This document shows, piece by piece, positions 10,917 to 21,282 of a stretch of 64,000 nucleotides of DNA. Numbering within the stretch: position 1 is the stretch's first letter; every line of letters starts with the position of its first letter. Source of the DNA: Bombyx mori (taxonomy: Eukaryota > Arthropoda > Insecta > Lepidoptera > Bombycidae); contig NC_085112.1 of assembly GCF_030269925.1 (NCBI RefSeq), forward strand, positions 1,365,501 to 1,429,500. The letters are read 5' to 3'. The notes under the pieces were generated by a model. The model saw nothing but the letters and a program-made list of their open reading frames with translations. It was not told where the DNA came from and searched no databases. Both the position numbers and the translations under genes were made by a program.

Positions 10917-11107
10917 AGCCCACTGAGTTTCTCGCCGGATCTTCTCAGTGGGTCGCGTTTGGTCCGGTGGTAGATTCTGCGAAGCACTGTCCTTGCTAGA
11001 GCTAGTATTAGCAAATTCTCTCAGGTTGAGTTCGTGAGCTCACCTACCCGTCCGCGCGTAGCTGAAATAGCCTCTCAAGGCTATCAGCACAGGTAACAAA
11101 AAAAAAA
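10917..11107 (+). mobile_element. Jockey-type LINE 3' UTR
   Basis: Complete from gcccactgagtttctcgcc to gctatcagcacaggt and poly(A). Confidence 0.85.
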
Positions 11108-11258
11108 GGATCTCTAAGACGTTAGGCTATAAGAGGCTATATGGTATAGACTATCAGCGAACGCGTGGAGAAAAGAAAAAGATATGAAAAACTTCTTGGT
11201 AGTTTAACGTGACACATCTGTTTGATTTAATCATTTTGAATATATTTCTTGTAACTAC

Positions 11259-11390
11259 ACTTGAGACCTTAGAACTTATATCTCAAGATGGGTGGCGCAT
11301 TTACGTTGTAGATGTCTATGGGCTCCAGTAACCACTTAACACCAGGTGGGCTGTGAGCTCGTCCACCCAACTAAGCAATAAAAAAATAAA
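11259..11390 (+). mobile_element. Bm1 SINE, 3' third
   Basis: cttgagaccttagaacttat to ctaagcaataaaaaa. The break at cttgagacc recurs at 49206 and 50624. Confidence 0.88.
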
Positions 11391-11667
11391 AATAAAATTA
11401 AAAGTTTGTTTTTAAATTTTGTAACGTTTTTTTTTTGTGAAATCTCATTTGGATCATATTATCGTGGTGTCGCTGTGGAAGACCACGATTGGATGCGTCA
11501 TTCCGCGGGAGATAGCAAAGGCGCTGTGGAATGAAAAGTGCGGGAAAATATGGAAGGAGTCTGGTCTGGTGGCAAGACTTGGCGTTGCTGACGTCCCTGA
11601 ACTACGTTGACCATTAACCAACAGGAGAGCCGTGTTTTAATTAAAATTAAAATGGAGATCCGTAGCA
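11391..11667. other. Unassigned; weak family C-like 3' UTR similarity
   Basis: 11580-11636 (cgttgctgacgtccctgaac, aaccaacaggagagccgt) looks like a very diverged relative of the family C LINE 3' UTR. Weak evidence. Confidence 0.3.
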
Positions 11668-11880
11668 ATTTTTTTTATGGCTTAGATGGGTGGACGCGGC
11701 TCACAGCCTACCCGGTGCTAAGTGGTTACTGGAGCCCATAGACATCTACATTATAAATGCCTCACCCACCTTTAGATATAAGTTCTAAGGTCTCAGTATA
11801 GTTACAACGGCTGCCCCATCTTTCATACCAAAATTACTGCATCCATGGCTTACCGCATTACTGCTTCACGGCAGAAATTT
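11668..11880 (-). mobile_element. Bm1 SINE, 5'-truncated
   Basis: Tail-to-body order is intact, with a small local duplication (accaaaattactgcatccat, then ttaccgcattactgcttc) near 11830-11870. Confidence 0.85.
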
Positions 11881-12289
11881 ATTGTCATAACAATATTTGG
11901 AAATGACACTAATAAGACCGACTAGGAACGAACTATCATCGAACATCTCACGTAACTACCGCAAAAAAAATCACTAAGTCCCCAACATTTTGTTGAACTC
12001 AACCTAAAAATTATACTAATAAGGTGTAATTTTGGAAACAAAAAAAAAAATATTTCGCCACGTCTAATTCAATTAGTTTCAAGTCGACAAAGCCGCCGAG
12101 TTGAAAATTACACGGTTCTTGTTCCCGACCCGGGTAGAATACTCTTAATACGTTATAAAAAAAAATGTCTTTCCCGTAACAAGACAAAAAACTTTGGCCT
12201 CTTGTCTAATGCAATTAAATAATATGCAATTTGAGATGCGGTTACGGCCTAATGGAATTAAGTGCGTTTTTTGATGTTAAGGATGAATG
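11881..12289. other. No recognised feature
   Basis: AT-rich interval with no recognised gene or repeat. Confidence 0.45.
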
Positions 12290-12298
12290 TTGATATCG

Positions 12299-12604
12299 CG
12301 GATCCTCCCGATCCATTAACGGTGCTTTTAGATACCACAAGCACGGGTTACCGTCCTCGTCGAACCCGTCACTTGCGATGAAGGGCTCGACAAGTGAATT
12401 AACCCATAGATACACCGCATTGAGTTTCTTACCGGACCTTCTCAGTGGGTCGCGTTTTCGAACCGGTGGTAGATTCTGCGAAGCACTGCTCCCGCTAGGG
12501 CCAATGTTAGCAACACACCCGATTTGAGCCCCGTGAGCTCACCTACACGTCAAGTAGAAGCTGAAATAGCCTCTCAAGGTTATCAGCATAGGTAGAAAAA
12601 AAAA
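12299..12604 (+). mobile_element. Jockey-type LINE 3' end with 9-bp TSD
   Basis: cggatcctcccgatccatta to gcataggtagaaaaaaaa, flanked by TTGATATCG at 12290-12298 and 12605-12613. The duplication is perfect, so the insertion boundaries are exact. Confidence 0.92.
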
Positions 12605-12613
12605 TTGATATCG

Positions 12614-12837
12614 GAGTGGAAGGTCTGTGAACTCATCTGGACGTGTACACCAAAGTAAAGAAGTGAAAATGGGGGTTTTATTTTATTGCACCGCGTCGCT
12701 CATGGACAATGCCTGCTAAGCCGTTGCCTGGGCTTCGGCCCGGTCCGGCTGTGAGCGGCAGGATTTTTTAGTGAGGTTCAACTCCCATATACACCCTCGC
12801 GGCAGGTGGATATCCGGTGATTTCCTACTGTAAAAAA
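12614..12837. other. Unassigned, LINE-3'-UTR-like texture
   Basis: Around 12710-12830 sequence such as ggcttcggcccggtccggc and tttcctactgtaaaaaaa looks like the 3' end of another retroelement, but I cannot name it. Confidence 0.3.
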
Positions 12838-12895
12838 AAGCCGCTGCCTACCGCTGAGGACTCTCCTCGACCCTCATTTGAAGAAGTGAATACAT
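12838..12895 (-). mobile_element. Family C LINE fragment, diverged
   Basis: gccgctgcctaccgctgagg and ctcatttgaagaag match the reverse of the aggcttgtggagagtatt...gcggtaggcagcggc block. Confidence 0.5.
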
Positions 12896-13198
12896 GCTCA
12901 GGAAAGGCAGTGTAAGAGAAGGACCCTGGAAATACATTCTGCGTTTTTATTTTTTATTTTTATATCTTCATTTTCTCGCAACCTCTCATTAAATTCTAAG
13001 AATTATCAAACATAATTCTAGTATATTTAGTGAATTTGCAATTATTATCGGACATTTTTTTGCCGTATTCCTGGAACGTGTGCGGACCAATGGCGCGCGC
13101 AAAATGTCCGGCTTTGTTTAATCCGCTTCAATGGGATGTAAAGTGTAAGCAAATGATTTTGATACTTACGTATATTATGTCGTTCACTAGACACTGCT

Positions 13199-13340
13199 AT
13201 TTCGATCTGGTGGTAGATTCTGCAAAGCGCTGTTCTTGCTAGGGCCAGTGCTTGCAAACTCTCTCTTAAGTTGAGTCCGTGAGCTATAACGTAGCTGGAA
13301 TAGCTCTTAGGCTACCAACGGATTGATAGGAAAAAAAAAG
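13199..13340 (+). mobile_element. Jockey-type LINE 3' UTR fragment
   Basis: tttcgatctggtggtagatt to taggctaccaacgg and poly(A), the 'ccttaggctacc' subtype. Confidence 0.8.
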
Positions 13341-13442
13341 AATTAGACAATTTTGCTATTATATTAAAACCAATTGTCGTTCGAATTTTAAAAGTGTAAT
13401 GATAATTATGTTTCACTGTTAAAGGAATGATCTTTATTTGTG

Positions 13443-13662
13443 CTGATGGCCTTAAATTTTAAAGTCCTAAGCCGCACGCTCGCTGCATTAAATAAATCAG
13501 CAAGTCCTAGAGGCGTGGGCGACCCGCTGAAACTCCTTCGTGCTGGGGATTAGGGTTTCCAATTATCCCTCATGAACGAATAGTTCCCAGTAAGCGTGAG
13601 TCATAAGCTAGCGATGATTACGTCCCTATCCTTTGTACATACGACCCGTCGACAATAGCGGC
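13443..13662 (+). pseudogene. 18S ribosomal RNA fragment, diverged
   Basis: This stretch reads like the 3' part of eukaryotic 18S rRNA. Blocks appear in the right order: gatggcctta, gccgcacgctcgct, cgacccgctgaaactccttc and gtgctggggattag. Then come caattatccctcatgaacga, ttcccagtaagcgtgagtca, taagctagcgatgattacgt and ccctatcctttgtacat. The last two areas are among the most conserved parts of the molecule (5' of helix 44, 'GTACACACCGCCCGTCG' region). Numerous substitutions and small deletions in positions that are normally invariant, the lack of the remaining rRNA, and location in single-copy sequence show a dead dispersed fragment. A Jockey-type LINE lies on each side (13199-13340 and 13850-14010). 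Confidence 0.85.
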
Positions 13663-13849
13663 ATCTAACCTTAAAACAACTAACCTACCCTTAAACATTA
13701 TTACGTCGAGACAATAAACGAGAGCATGATGACACTTCCTGGTGGATCCTCTCGATTCACTCTTCCAAGCAACGGTTACTGTTCTCTCGTAAATCTTCGT
13801 CACATTTGACACGTGCAATTTAATCCACAGACACCACCCACACACGACA

Positions 13850-14010
13850 GATTTTCTCAGTGGGTCGCGATTCCGATTCGGTGGCGCATAAAGCGAAGCA
13901 TTGCTATTGCTGGCGCAGATGTTAACTACTTCTTTAAGACTCCGTGAACTCGTCCACCAGTTAAGGTGAAGCTTGAAGGAATAGCTCCTTAAGGCTACTG
14001 GCAGATAGCT
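13850..14010 (+). mobile_element. Jockey-type LINE 3' UTR fragment, diverged
   Basis: ttctcagtgggtcgcgattc through gctccttaaggctactgg. No clear poly(A). Confidence 0.75.
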
Positions 14011-14339
14011 AGACATAAAACGGCCATACTAACGGTGCGAGGCATCGGATTAAGTTTTCCTAAAAAGCGATTTTTACATTCACCTTTATGCTTATTGTTG
14101 TACAATTAAATAATTAGTAGCAAAGTATCAAAAAGTACGCATCCTTCCACAAATATTGTGACAATATTATCCATTAACCGGAAGCGCGATATCATACAAA
14201 TTCTGCTCACTTCCGGCGAAGCCTTGTCAGGAAATTATCGGAAGTATGTACCTACAATTTCGAAGTCGCCCTCTTGAAACCATGCATAGTGTTATTGAAT
14301 TTTGTATCCAAAATAGAGACCAAAGAATTATTTTTATAG

Positions 14340-14530
14340 CAAAATAGTTGATCCTCCAAAATCTGATCTCAGTAAATGACCACCATTTTACTGAGATTGT
14401 ATTTCATTCCATTTCATCTCATTTCATTTCAAATTATCATTTTTCATAAAAATAAGTATATAAATTACAATAAGACTTGACCTAAAGGTCTTAGTTACCA
14501 GGTCATAAAATCCCTTTAAAAAAATCCCTT
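14340..14530 (+). repeat. Unclassified dispersed repeat with ATTTC-type core
   Basis: Reverse complement of the repeat at 26535-26795. Shared pieces are accattttactgagattgta, a cattccatttcatctcattt core and cttagttaccaggtcataaa. No terminal repeats or coding seen. Confidence 0.6.
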
Positions 14531-15119
14531 AAAAAAACAAACAAAGACACATTACAAAGATTAAGTGACAAAGTTTTTTTTTTCATTCACTAGTGCGAAG
14601 TACCAAGACCTGTTATTAAGGCAATCTCTAAACCAAACGAGGAGTTTTATCTGAACGCAAAGGGAGGTAGGTAGGTATGTAGGTGAAAACTCTGCGTAAT
14701 GAATATCAGCTAACACTCATAGCTGCACCTCAAATGAAGATTTCAATTAACGCATGGGCGTATTCTAAGCATTATTGTTCAGTGCTTTGTCGCAACGTTA
14801 AAAACCTTCCGGGCGCGGGAACGAAGGGCTTTCTCTCATATCACAACACACTAGGACCAGAAAGACAACATCATTCTACCAATTTCTGCTGCGAGACTGT
14901 TGAGTATCAGCCTACGATGACATTATGAGAAAAAGAAATGAAATCTTGTAATAATATAAACATGATATGTTTTATAAGCATGTCATTTACATCCAACATA
15001 TTTAAACATACGTAAATGACCGATACTTAACAGAAAGTTTTTCCGGGCTAATTATTAGAGAAATTTGAGAACGAAAGGAAACAATTGTATTTTTTGGAAT
15101 CAGATTAAGACGACTTTGG
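14531..15119. other. No recognised feature
   Basis: Unassigned. ORF 14683-14928 (81 codons) lacks any motif I recognise and is probably chance. Confidence 0.4.
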
Positions 15120-15265
15120 AATCCAGCATCAATGTCGCTATCCACTGCGCGGAGGACAGGAGTGAATGGAAGAACATAGTCCTAACAAAAGTGCTCCGTA
15201 AAGGTCACGAGGGTCACGACCCTCAGCACTGAGGAATACGACGCACGGAGGAGGCCGAGGAGGAG
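15120..15265 (+). mobile_element. LINE reverse-transcriptase C-terminus remnant
   Basis: One frame from about 15127 reads INVAIHCAEDRSEWKNIV and ends GHDPQH plus stop. This is the EDR.W..iv...GHDPQ ending common in insect LINEs. About 40 codons remain, and a Bm1 has inserted beside it. Confidence 0.65.
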
Positions 15266-15419
15266 TTTAGCCGTTGTAACTATAATTGAGACCTTAGAAC
15301 TTATATCTCAAGGTGGGTGGCACATTTACGTTGTAGATGTCTATGGGCTCCAGTAACCACTTAACACCAGGTGGGCAGTGAGCTCGTTCACTCATCTAAG
15401 CAATAAAAAAAAAAAAAAA
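15266..15419 (+). mobile_element. Bm1 SINE, 3' third
   Basis: agccgttgtaactataattg to catctaagcaat and 15 As. GAGGAGGAG-like sequence on both sides (about 15250-15265 and 15420-15434) may be the target-site duplication, but the 3' side has become a (GGA)n run. Confidence 0.88.
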
Positions 15420-15434
15420 GGAGGAGGAGGAGGA

Positions 15435-15984
15435 TGTAATTGGCAAAATATGTTTTTGAACTAATTCGATTGAGTCAATGGCTTAAAATAGTACCTATTT
15501 ACAGTATATAAAATACGACAAATTTGTTGAATTAATTCGTTGACTATAAATCTTAGAAACTATAAATGATGCAAATCAATAACATTATCGAATTAAGCGC
15601 TGGAAATATGAAAACAAAAAATCCTAAAATATAATTTGCGAACATCTGCCTACACGCATGCGCGAAGCCACACGACTGTAGTTCTCTTTGCCATTGCGGT
15701 CGAATAATGCCAACTGTCACTTTTCCCGCCTTTTTCTTATTTTTTCTAAAATGGCCGCCGTTTTACCAGATGTTACGTGTTAATGCAAAAAAAATATGTT
15801 TCGTGTTTAAATCTCAGCTAATTTGGTTAATGGTATGGATAATTGTGTAATTAAACGATTAATTAGCGTGGGTTAAGAATTTTACGTATTTTTCATGGGA
15901 ATTTTAGGACAGATGTAGGTCGGCGCAGATTTTGATGGGGCTTATGCAAATTAAAACGTCTGGGACGAAGTGTAGTGTAGGTTC
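15435..15984. other. No recognised feature
   Basis: AT-rich sequence. 15650-15780 is more GC-rich but no family was recognised. Confidence 0.4.
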
Positions 15985-16459
15985 CTAAGGAAGGTGGATC
16001 TCCATGGTGACCTGGAGCTTGACTCAGTCAGTAAGTATCTACAGTCGGCATCATTGCGCCACTTGGAGAAGGCAACACGACATGAGAACCCTCTTGTTGT
16101 GGCCGCTGGAAACTACATACCCGATCCTGTAGACCAAATGGTAAACAGTCGATGTCGCCCAAAACACGTCATTACGGATCCTCCCTATCCATTAACGGTG
16201 CTTTTAGGTACCACAAGCAGCGGTCACCGTTCTCGTCGAACCCGTCGCTTGCGACGAAGGGCTCGACGAGCGAATTAACCCATAGACAAAGCCCACTGAG
16301 TTTCTAGTCGGATCTTCTCTGTGGTCGCGATTCCGATCCGGTTGTAGATTCTGCGAAGCACTGCTCTTACTAGGGCTAGTGCTAGCAAATTCTCTCAGGT
16401 TGAGCCTGTGAGCTTACCTACCCGTCCAGGCATAGCTGGAATAGCCCCTTAGGCTACCA
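15985..16459 (+). mobile_element. Jockey-type LINE 3' end with RT C-terminus
   Basis: ORF 15994-16278 gives the end of the reverse transcriptase: LDSVSKYLQSASLRHLEKA, then HENPLVVAAGNY, then RPKHVITDPP. The layout (helix, H.NPL, RP..V.TDPP) is that of Jockey-clade elements and supports the naming of this LINE family throughout the window. The 3' UTR is the 'ccttaggctacc' type and lacks poly(A). Confidence 0.88.
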
Positions 16460-16817
16460 AATTAATATTTAGTGAAACAAGAACGCAATAAAACTAGATT
16501 CGTTTAATCAACTGCATTTTTTAGGCAACTTCATTAGGCGATTTTCACACGTACTTCGGAGCGTTCACCCGTGTGATCTGCGCTCGTGTGGCCGAAGCCT
16601 TACAACGTACTCCTACTGCCCTACTGACGTTATTATTTTTATATATATCCAGCATATGTTCGCCTGAACATATTGTCGTAAAGTGGAGCCGGTTGAAGTT
16701 GACTTGATTATTTTTTTGTCATAAATTGACAATTGGTAGACCTAATATGTCAAGCTAAGCAAGAGCTCTGCTAAAACTAGATGCGCTCTATAATTTTTCG
16801 GCTTTCAGTGCCCTTAG
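16460..16817. other. No recognised feature
   Basis: Unassigned mixed-composition sequence. Confidence 0.4.
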
Positions 16818-17045
16818 TATATTTTTTCTGTAGATGGATGAACAAGCTGATAGCCCACCTGATGGTAAGTGGTTACCGAAGCCCATCGATATTAATTAAA
16901 TTGAGACGAAAGTCCTAAATTTCAATTGTAAAGCTGATATCCTATCTTTCAAACTGTAACGCATTACTGTTGCGCTACTTTTGTGGCAGTAATAGTAAAA
17001 TAGGCAAGCATACCTACCCATGCAGGCTTACAAGACACTAACCAA
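16818..17045 (-). mobile_element. Bm1-related SINE, old
   Basis: agcccacctgatggtaagtg, aagcccatcgatatt, aacgcattactg and acctacccatgcagg are in Bm1 order but heavily diverged. Confidence 0.6.
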
Positions 17046-17544
17046 AAGAAAAAGTGTAAAAATGCGGTTTTGATTTAAACCTTAGGAAAATCAAACTAGC
17101 GAATAAAATTATAATATATTTACCGGACAATGGAATCGAATAAAATTGTTAACCCACTGAAACTCTCCCACACTGTTTGTGGGAACGTTTTTTTCTTCTT
17201 TTTCTTAATTTTTTATCTTGGTCAAAAACTCATGCAGTCATTACCATAATGTTGGAGCACAGGAAGAGTTCCGAACACATCCGGTCGCTAAAGTTTAGAA
17301 CAGAACGAGAGCAGAAGCTTAATTATTTGAACATACGTAATAATTTGAGGCTTTTTTAAGAGGAGGATTTCTTGTTAATTTTTAAATTATTTAAAAAAAT
17401 GTTTAATGTAATGTTATAATTCACCTAAGTTTATAGGATAACCAGAAATAGAAAGGCTGATTATTATTATTTATTTATATATATTTAAAATATTATTAAT
17501 TACATAATATTTTTTAAAAAATATATTAAAAATAATTTTTTTTA
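17046..17544. other. AT-rich interval
   Basis: Very AT-rich, including TTATTATTA at 17460-17469 and long A/T runs next to the LINE end that follows. No gene seen. Confidence 0.5.
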
Positions 17545-18190
17545 AAAACACCATATAAAAATAGATTGCCGCTGATGGCGGTGTCTACGACACAAGCCAT
17601 CAGTGGTTAGGACTCCAGAGTGACAAACCTCCTCACAATGCGTGCAGTATCGAAGATAACTGCTTTCTGTATTAGGCCCCTAACCCAGCTGGATAACGAA
17701 AGTTTCTTGAGATGTTGATCGAAACTTTTCTCTATCAAACCGTGTACCGACACAACTATTGGAACAATGATGGTTGAATCAACATGCCACATGGCGGTAG
17801 TCTCGTGGGCCAGGTCTAAATATTTTATTAATTTGTCCTTTTCTGCCTTCACGAGGTTCTCGTCATGAGGAATGATGACATCAACCAACACAGCTCGACG
17901 CGCAGATCGATCTATTATCACAATATCAGTCTTATTGGCAACAATATACCTATCCATGATAATAGATCGGTCCCAGTAGAGCGTAACATGACCATTATGA
18001 AGAACTGGTTGAAGTTGGTATTGGTAATAAGGTACAGCAGAATCAAGAAAACCATATTTCAGAGCAATTTGTTGATGTATTATCCTAGCCACTTGGTTAT
18101 GTCTATACAAGTACTCGCCGTTAGCAAACCGAGAATCATTATTATCGTTAATAATAATCATCTTCAATGATCTTCCACTTCTCGATGCAC
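17545..18190 (-). pseudogene. R4/Dong-like LINE 3' end encoding a restriction-like endonuclease
   Basis: The minus-strand ORF 17607-18167 (186 codons) gives EYLYRHNQVARIIHQ, YWDRSIIMDRYI, then ANKTDIVIIDRSARRAVLVD with VIIPHDENL, KAEKDKLIKYLDLA, and the ending KAVIFDTARIVRRFVTLES. The KTDIV...LVDV.IP...K...K series corresponds to the PD-(D/E)xK nuclease at the C-terminus of R2/R4/Dong-type LINEs, with T where P is usual. Family knowledge: this nuclease nicks the target for target-primed reverse transcription. The reverse-transcriptase domain is missing. A 3' UTR follows to about 17545. The last 25 codons match the fragment at 35030-35185. Confidence 0.72.
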
Positions 18191-18689
18191 CGTCTGTCAG
18201 AAGAGTACCTGTTCCTCTCTATTGAAGACTCTGTTTCTCCAATTTTTAGAAAGACAATGATGAGCCATCTTCCATCATAAATAATCAGGGAGGTTCCTAC
18301 CCGTGCGATCGCACTAGACGCTCTAACATGACTTAAAATTTTGGACACGTATATTTTTTTTTTTTTTTTAACGCTGGGGAATCCATTTACGGATACCCGG
18401 TCGAGAGGGTGGACACGTATCTAGGACAGATGACAATATAACCAGTTGAATAAATTAGCTTAAAACAAATTATAAAATAAAGTGAAAGTCCCACTCGGTG
18501 TAACACCGCCCTATTGGCTACCTGCACGCGCAACGACATCCCCCCGCTCATCTGATTGTTGTAATAAATCTACCACGCTTACTTATAAGCGGATTATTTA
18601 ATAATCTGATTATTATTTACTGACGAGTCCTTTATTTTCGACATGAGTATTAAATTCGATGGTCATTTAGAAAGAGTCTTTAATATTTT
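18191..18689. other. Unassigned; retroelement-like block at 18361-18415
   Basis: A poly(T) followed by aacgctggggaatccattta and cggatacccggtcgagaggg resembles a LINE 3' end on the minus strand, but I cannot name the family. The rest shows nothing recognised. Confidence 0.35.
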
Positions 18690-19100
18690 TATTGCAGGGA
18701 GATGAAAAATGATCTACCTGCCCAGCAGGCAGACGAGCATACGCCTCACCCGATGGTAAGTGGTTGCCATCGCTCATGGACGTCAGCAATGCCAGGGGCA
18801 GAGCCAAGCCGCTGTCTACTGCTTAATACTCTCCACAAGCCTCGCTAGAAGGACATGTCATAGCGCTCAGAAAACACCGAGGAAGGGAACTCATTCCAAA
18901 GCCGGATGGTACGTGGCAAAAATGATCTCTGGAAGCACACTGTGGATGAACTCAGTGGCTCCAGGTAGTATGGATGAACTCTACTCCGGTGGCGGGCGGT
19001 GCGATGGTAAAAACTATATGTTGGGATCATCTCAAACAACTGGTCAAATGGCGGTAGGGCTTCTGGGTCCACAGTACGTCCTACCACGAATAGTTATTTA
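18690..19100 (-). mobile_element. Family C LINE 3' end
   Basis: The minus-strand ORF 18845-19087 reads FYHRTARHRSRVH, FQRSFLPRTIRLWNEFPSS and ERYDMSF, then shifts frame. The 3' UTR runs leftward to the poly(T) near 18690. Confidence 0.85.
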
Positions 19101-19174
19101 CCTGAAAAAAAAAATCGATTCAATTCGTTAAATCATAAAGGTTTCTTCGTTGCGGATTACGTTCGTGAATAACT

Positions 19175-19262
19175 ATACTATAGCCCACTGAGTTTCTCGT
19201 CGGATGATCTCAGTGGGTCGCGATTCCGATCCGGTAGTAGTTTCTGTGAAGCGCTGCTATTT
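19175..19262 (+). mobile_element. Jockey-type LINE 3' UTR, first half of interrupted copy
   Basis: tagcccactgagtttctcgt to gaagcgctgctattt. The copy resumes at 19446 after an inserted element. Confidence 0.78.
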
Positions 19263-19297
19263 GAATATTAAAAAAAATAATCTAATATTAAAAAAAA

Positions 19298-19444
19298 AAA
19301 CATGCCCGCTGAGTTTCTTGCCAGTTCTTCTCAGGACGGCGGCTAGTTTTTGTGAATTGGCAGTAGGTAGTTCTTTTTGACGTTCAACAAGTGTGTACTT
19401 TCATTTATGTTGAATAATATTTTTTTGATTTGATTTGATTTGAT
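19298..19444 (+). mobile_element. Different LINE 3' end with (TTGAT)n tail, nested
   Basis: gcccgctgagtttcttgcca, gttcttctcaggacgg and gacgttcaacaagtgtg, then ttgaataatatttttttgat and a (TTGAT)n tail. It sits inside the older LINE whose halves are 19175-19262 and 19446-19535. Family assignment beyond LINE is not certain. Confidence 0.65.
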
Positions 19445-19445
19445 T

Positions 19446-19535
19446 GGTAAAGCTTGTGTTAGCAAATTCTCTCAGGTCGAGTCCGTGAGCTCACCTACCA
19501 GTCCGGGCGCATCTGTAATAGCCACCTAGCAACTA
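19446..19535 (+). mobile_element. Jockey-type LINE 3' UTR, second half
   Basis: gtaaagcttgtgttagcaaa to tagccacctagcaac, continuing the copy broken at 19262. Confidence 0.75.
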
Positions 19536-20004
19536 ACTATGGAAGAAAGAACAAGCATTGGACACAATCGCGTCACAAGATAAAAATACACTCCCAAAAT
19601 AATCCCAATGCCGTTATTAGCGAATAAAAAAGTCTCATTAGCCTTAATGACCTTTATGGCTGACATAACTGTTACGTGGATTCCGATTTCTGGCGCGAAA
19701 ATGGCCACCCTTTGGTCACAGATAATAACGAAATCAGAAGGGCCTCTAGCACCCTTGCCTTCCGTAAAAATAATTAAATAAAAATCAGTTTTATAACTTA
19801 ATAATTTCAAGCGAAATTTCGGTCGCAGGTCATCGGGTTGTCTCTTTCTGATCCAGGGAGTTAAAACGAGTGAGTTGATTTTCGCGTTATGTGTGGCCAC
19901 CCGATATTGTTATTTTTTTCGGGTCGTGGATCATAGCGCTTGGTTCCGTATAGGATTTTTATCATTTTGATCAGTCTAAATTTCTTGATTGTTGGGCGGA
20001 AACA
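19536..20004. other. No recognised feature
   Basis: Unassigned. ORF 19526-19900 on minus (124 codons) has no recognised motif and overlaps LINE sequence at its end. Confidence 0.4.
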
Positions 20005-20257
20005 TCTATATATTAATACGTGAAGCAAAAACTTTGTATCCCTTTTTAAGAAAATTGCGCGGACGGAGGAGTATGAAATTTTCCACACTTATAGAGAATA
20101 TAGAGAAGAAGGGCACAATGATCATGACAGGAATAGGCAGGTTGGTTGATGTTTTTAAAAAATCAATTTTTCATCGCAAGTGACAATGCGATTAAAATTC
20201 CCTTCGTTTCTGTTCATAGCAACGGAAACACAAAAACGTCAATAATAAAATAAAAAA
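20005..20257 (+). mobile_element. Helitron-like element (H3 family), 3'-truncated
   Basis: Starts TC at 20005-20006, preceded by A, then tatatattaatacgtgaagc. About 110 bp is nearly identical to the start of the following copy. Its own 3' hairpin and CTAG are missing. Confidence 0.6.
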
Positions 20258-20676
20258 TCTATATATTAATACGTGAAGCAAAAACATTGTATCCCTTTTT
20301 ACGAAAATTGCGCGGACGGAGGAGTATGAAATTTTCCACACTTATAGAGAATATAGAGAAGAAGGGCACAATGATAATTTTTTTTTTAAATAACGCATAA
20401 AAGATACATTAAATCAATAAAGAAAACATTACACACACTACATACCATGTATTTGACGCACACACGCATGCATACTATTTATTGTCAAACTGTTGTTCTT
20501 GGCGTCTGTTGTCAAATTGAGAATAGATTAAACGTTGTTTGTCTTTGTTATTATTTTTTATAGTGTAGTCTTGGCGAATTTTGTGATTATAGAAGTATAA
20601 AATACAATCATAATAGTGTACAAACTTACAATTCCAATTAATTATAGTCGAATTTCGACTACTGCGGGGCCCCTAG
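20258..20676 (+). mobile_element. Helitron-like element (H3 family), full length
   Basis: A|TC start at 20258-20259. The 3' end carries a palindromic hairpin (agtcgaatttcgact, 20646-20660) and then CTAG (20673-20676) followed by T. These are the structural hallmarks of Helitrons. No helicase is encoded. A third copy is at 58950-59409. Confidence 0.72.
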
Positions 20677-21281
20677 TTTTCATTAAAGAACCTAATCTTA
20701 AGTCATCTGAGATTTTCCTAATGAAAATCAACAATGTGCCTATATTTTAAGAATTTGTTTAGGTATAGGTCTTTTTGTAATGTCTCCATAATTTCATTAA
20801 TAGTTCGCGGGTTTTTTCCCCACAGATACCTACGGAGTTTCAAAGGAGACCACACAGACGAGTACCTATTACATTTAAGTTTTTACTATTTAGCTGTGGA
20901 ACCCTGATGCCTTCGGAAACAGCGTCTCAAGCGACTTCTTTTAGATCACCGACGGTGACTTGCAAATGCTGGGATGGTAAAAAGTGGCATTAGTGAAAAA
21001 ATTGGGCACCCCCTGACTCCGAATAATCGGGTGTAAAAAGTTTACCTGATGGATTAATTTGGAATTGACAGTTCAACTTGATTAAGTTGCACTTAAGCAC
21101 ACAGCAGCTAGTTCGAATGTTGATGCTTTCAAGGATATTAATATTACGCTATATCGGACTTATGAAAGGATCAAGACTTTGTCCCATGATGATGAAGGCT
21201 TAGGAGAAGAAAAAGTTATGGTTAAAGGAAAATATCAGAAAATTATAATATCGCAAAAACGTGAAAATGAAGATTATTACT
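20677..21281. other. No recognised feature
   Basis: Unassigned intergenic-type sequence. Confidence 0.45.
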
Positions 21282-21282
21282 T

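Noticed and set aside
17865..18170. 101-codon plus-strand ORF
   Set aside because: Shadow of the R4/Dong-like endonuclease frame on the minus strand.
18760..19131. 123-codon plus-strand ORF
   Set aside because: Antisense to the family C LINE reverse-transcriptase end on minus.
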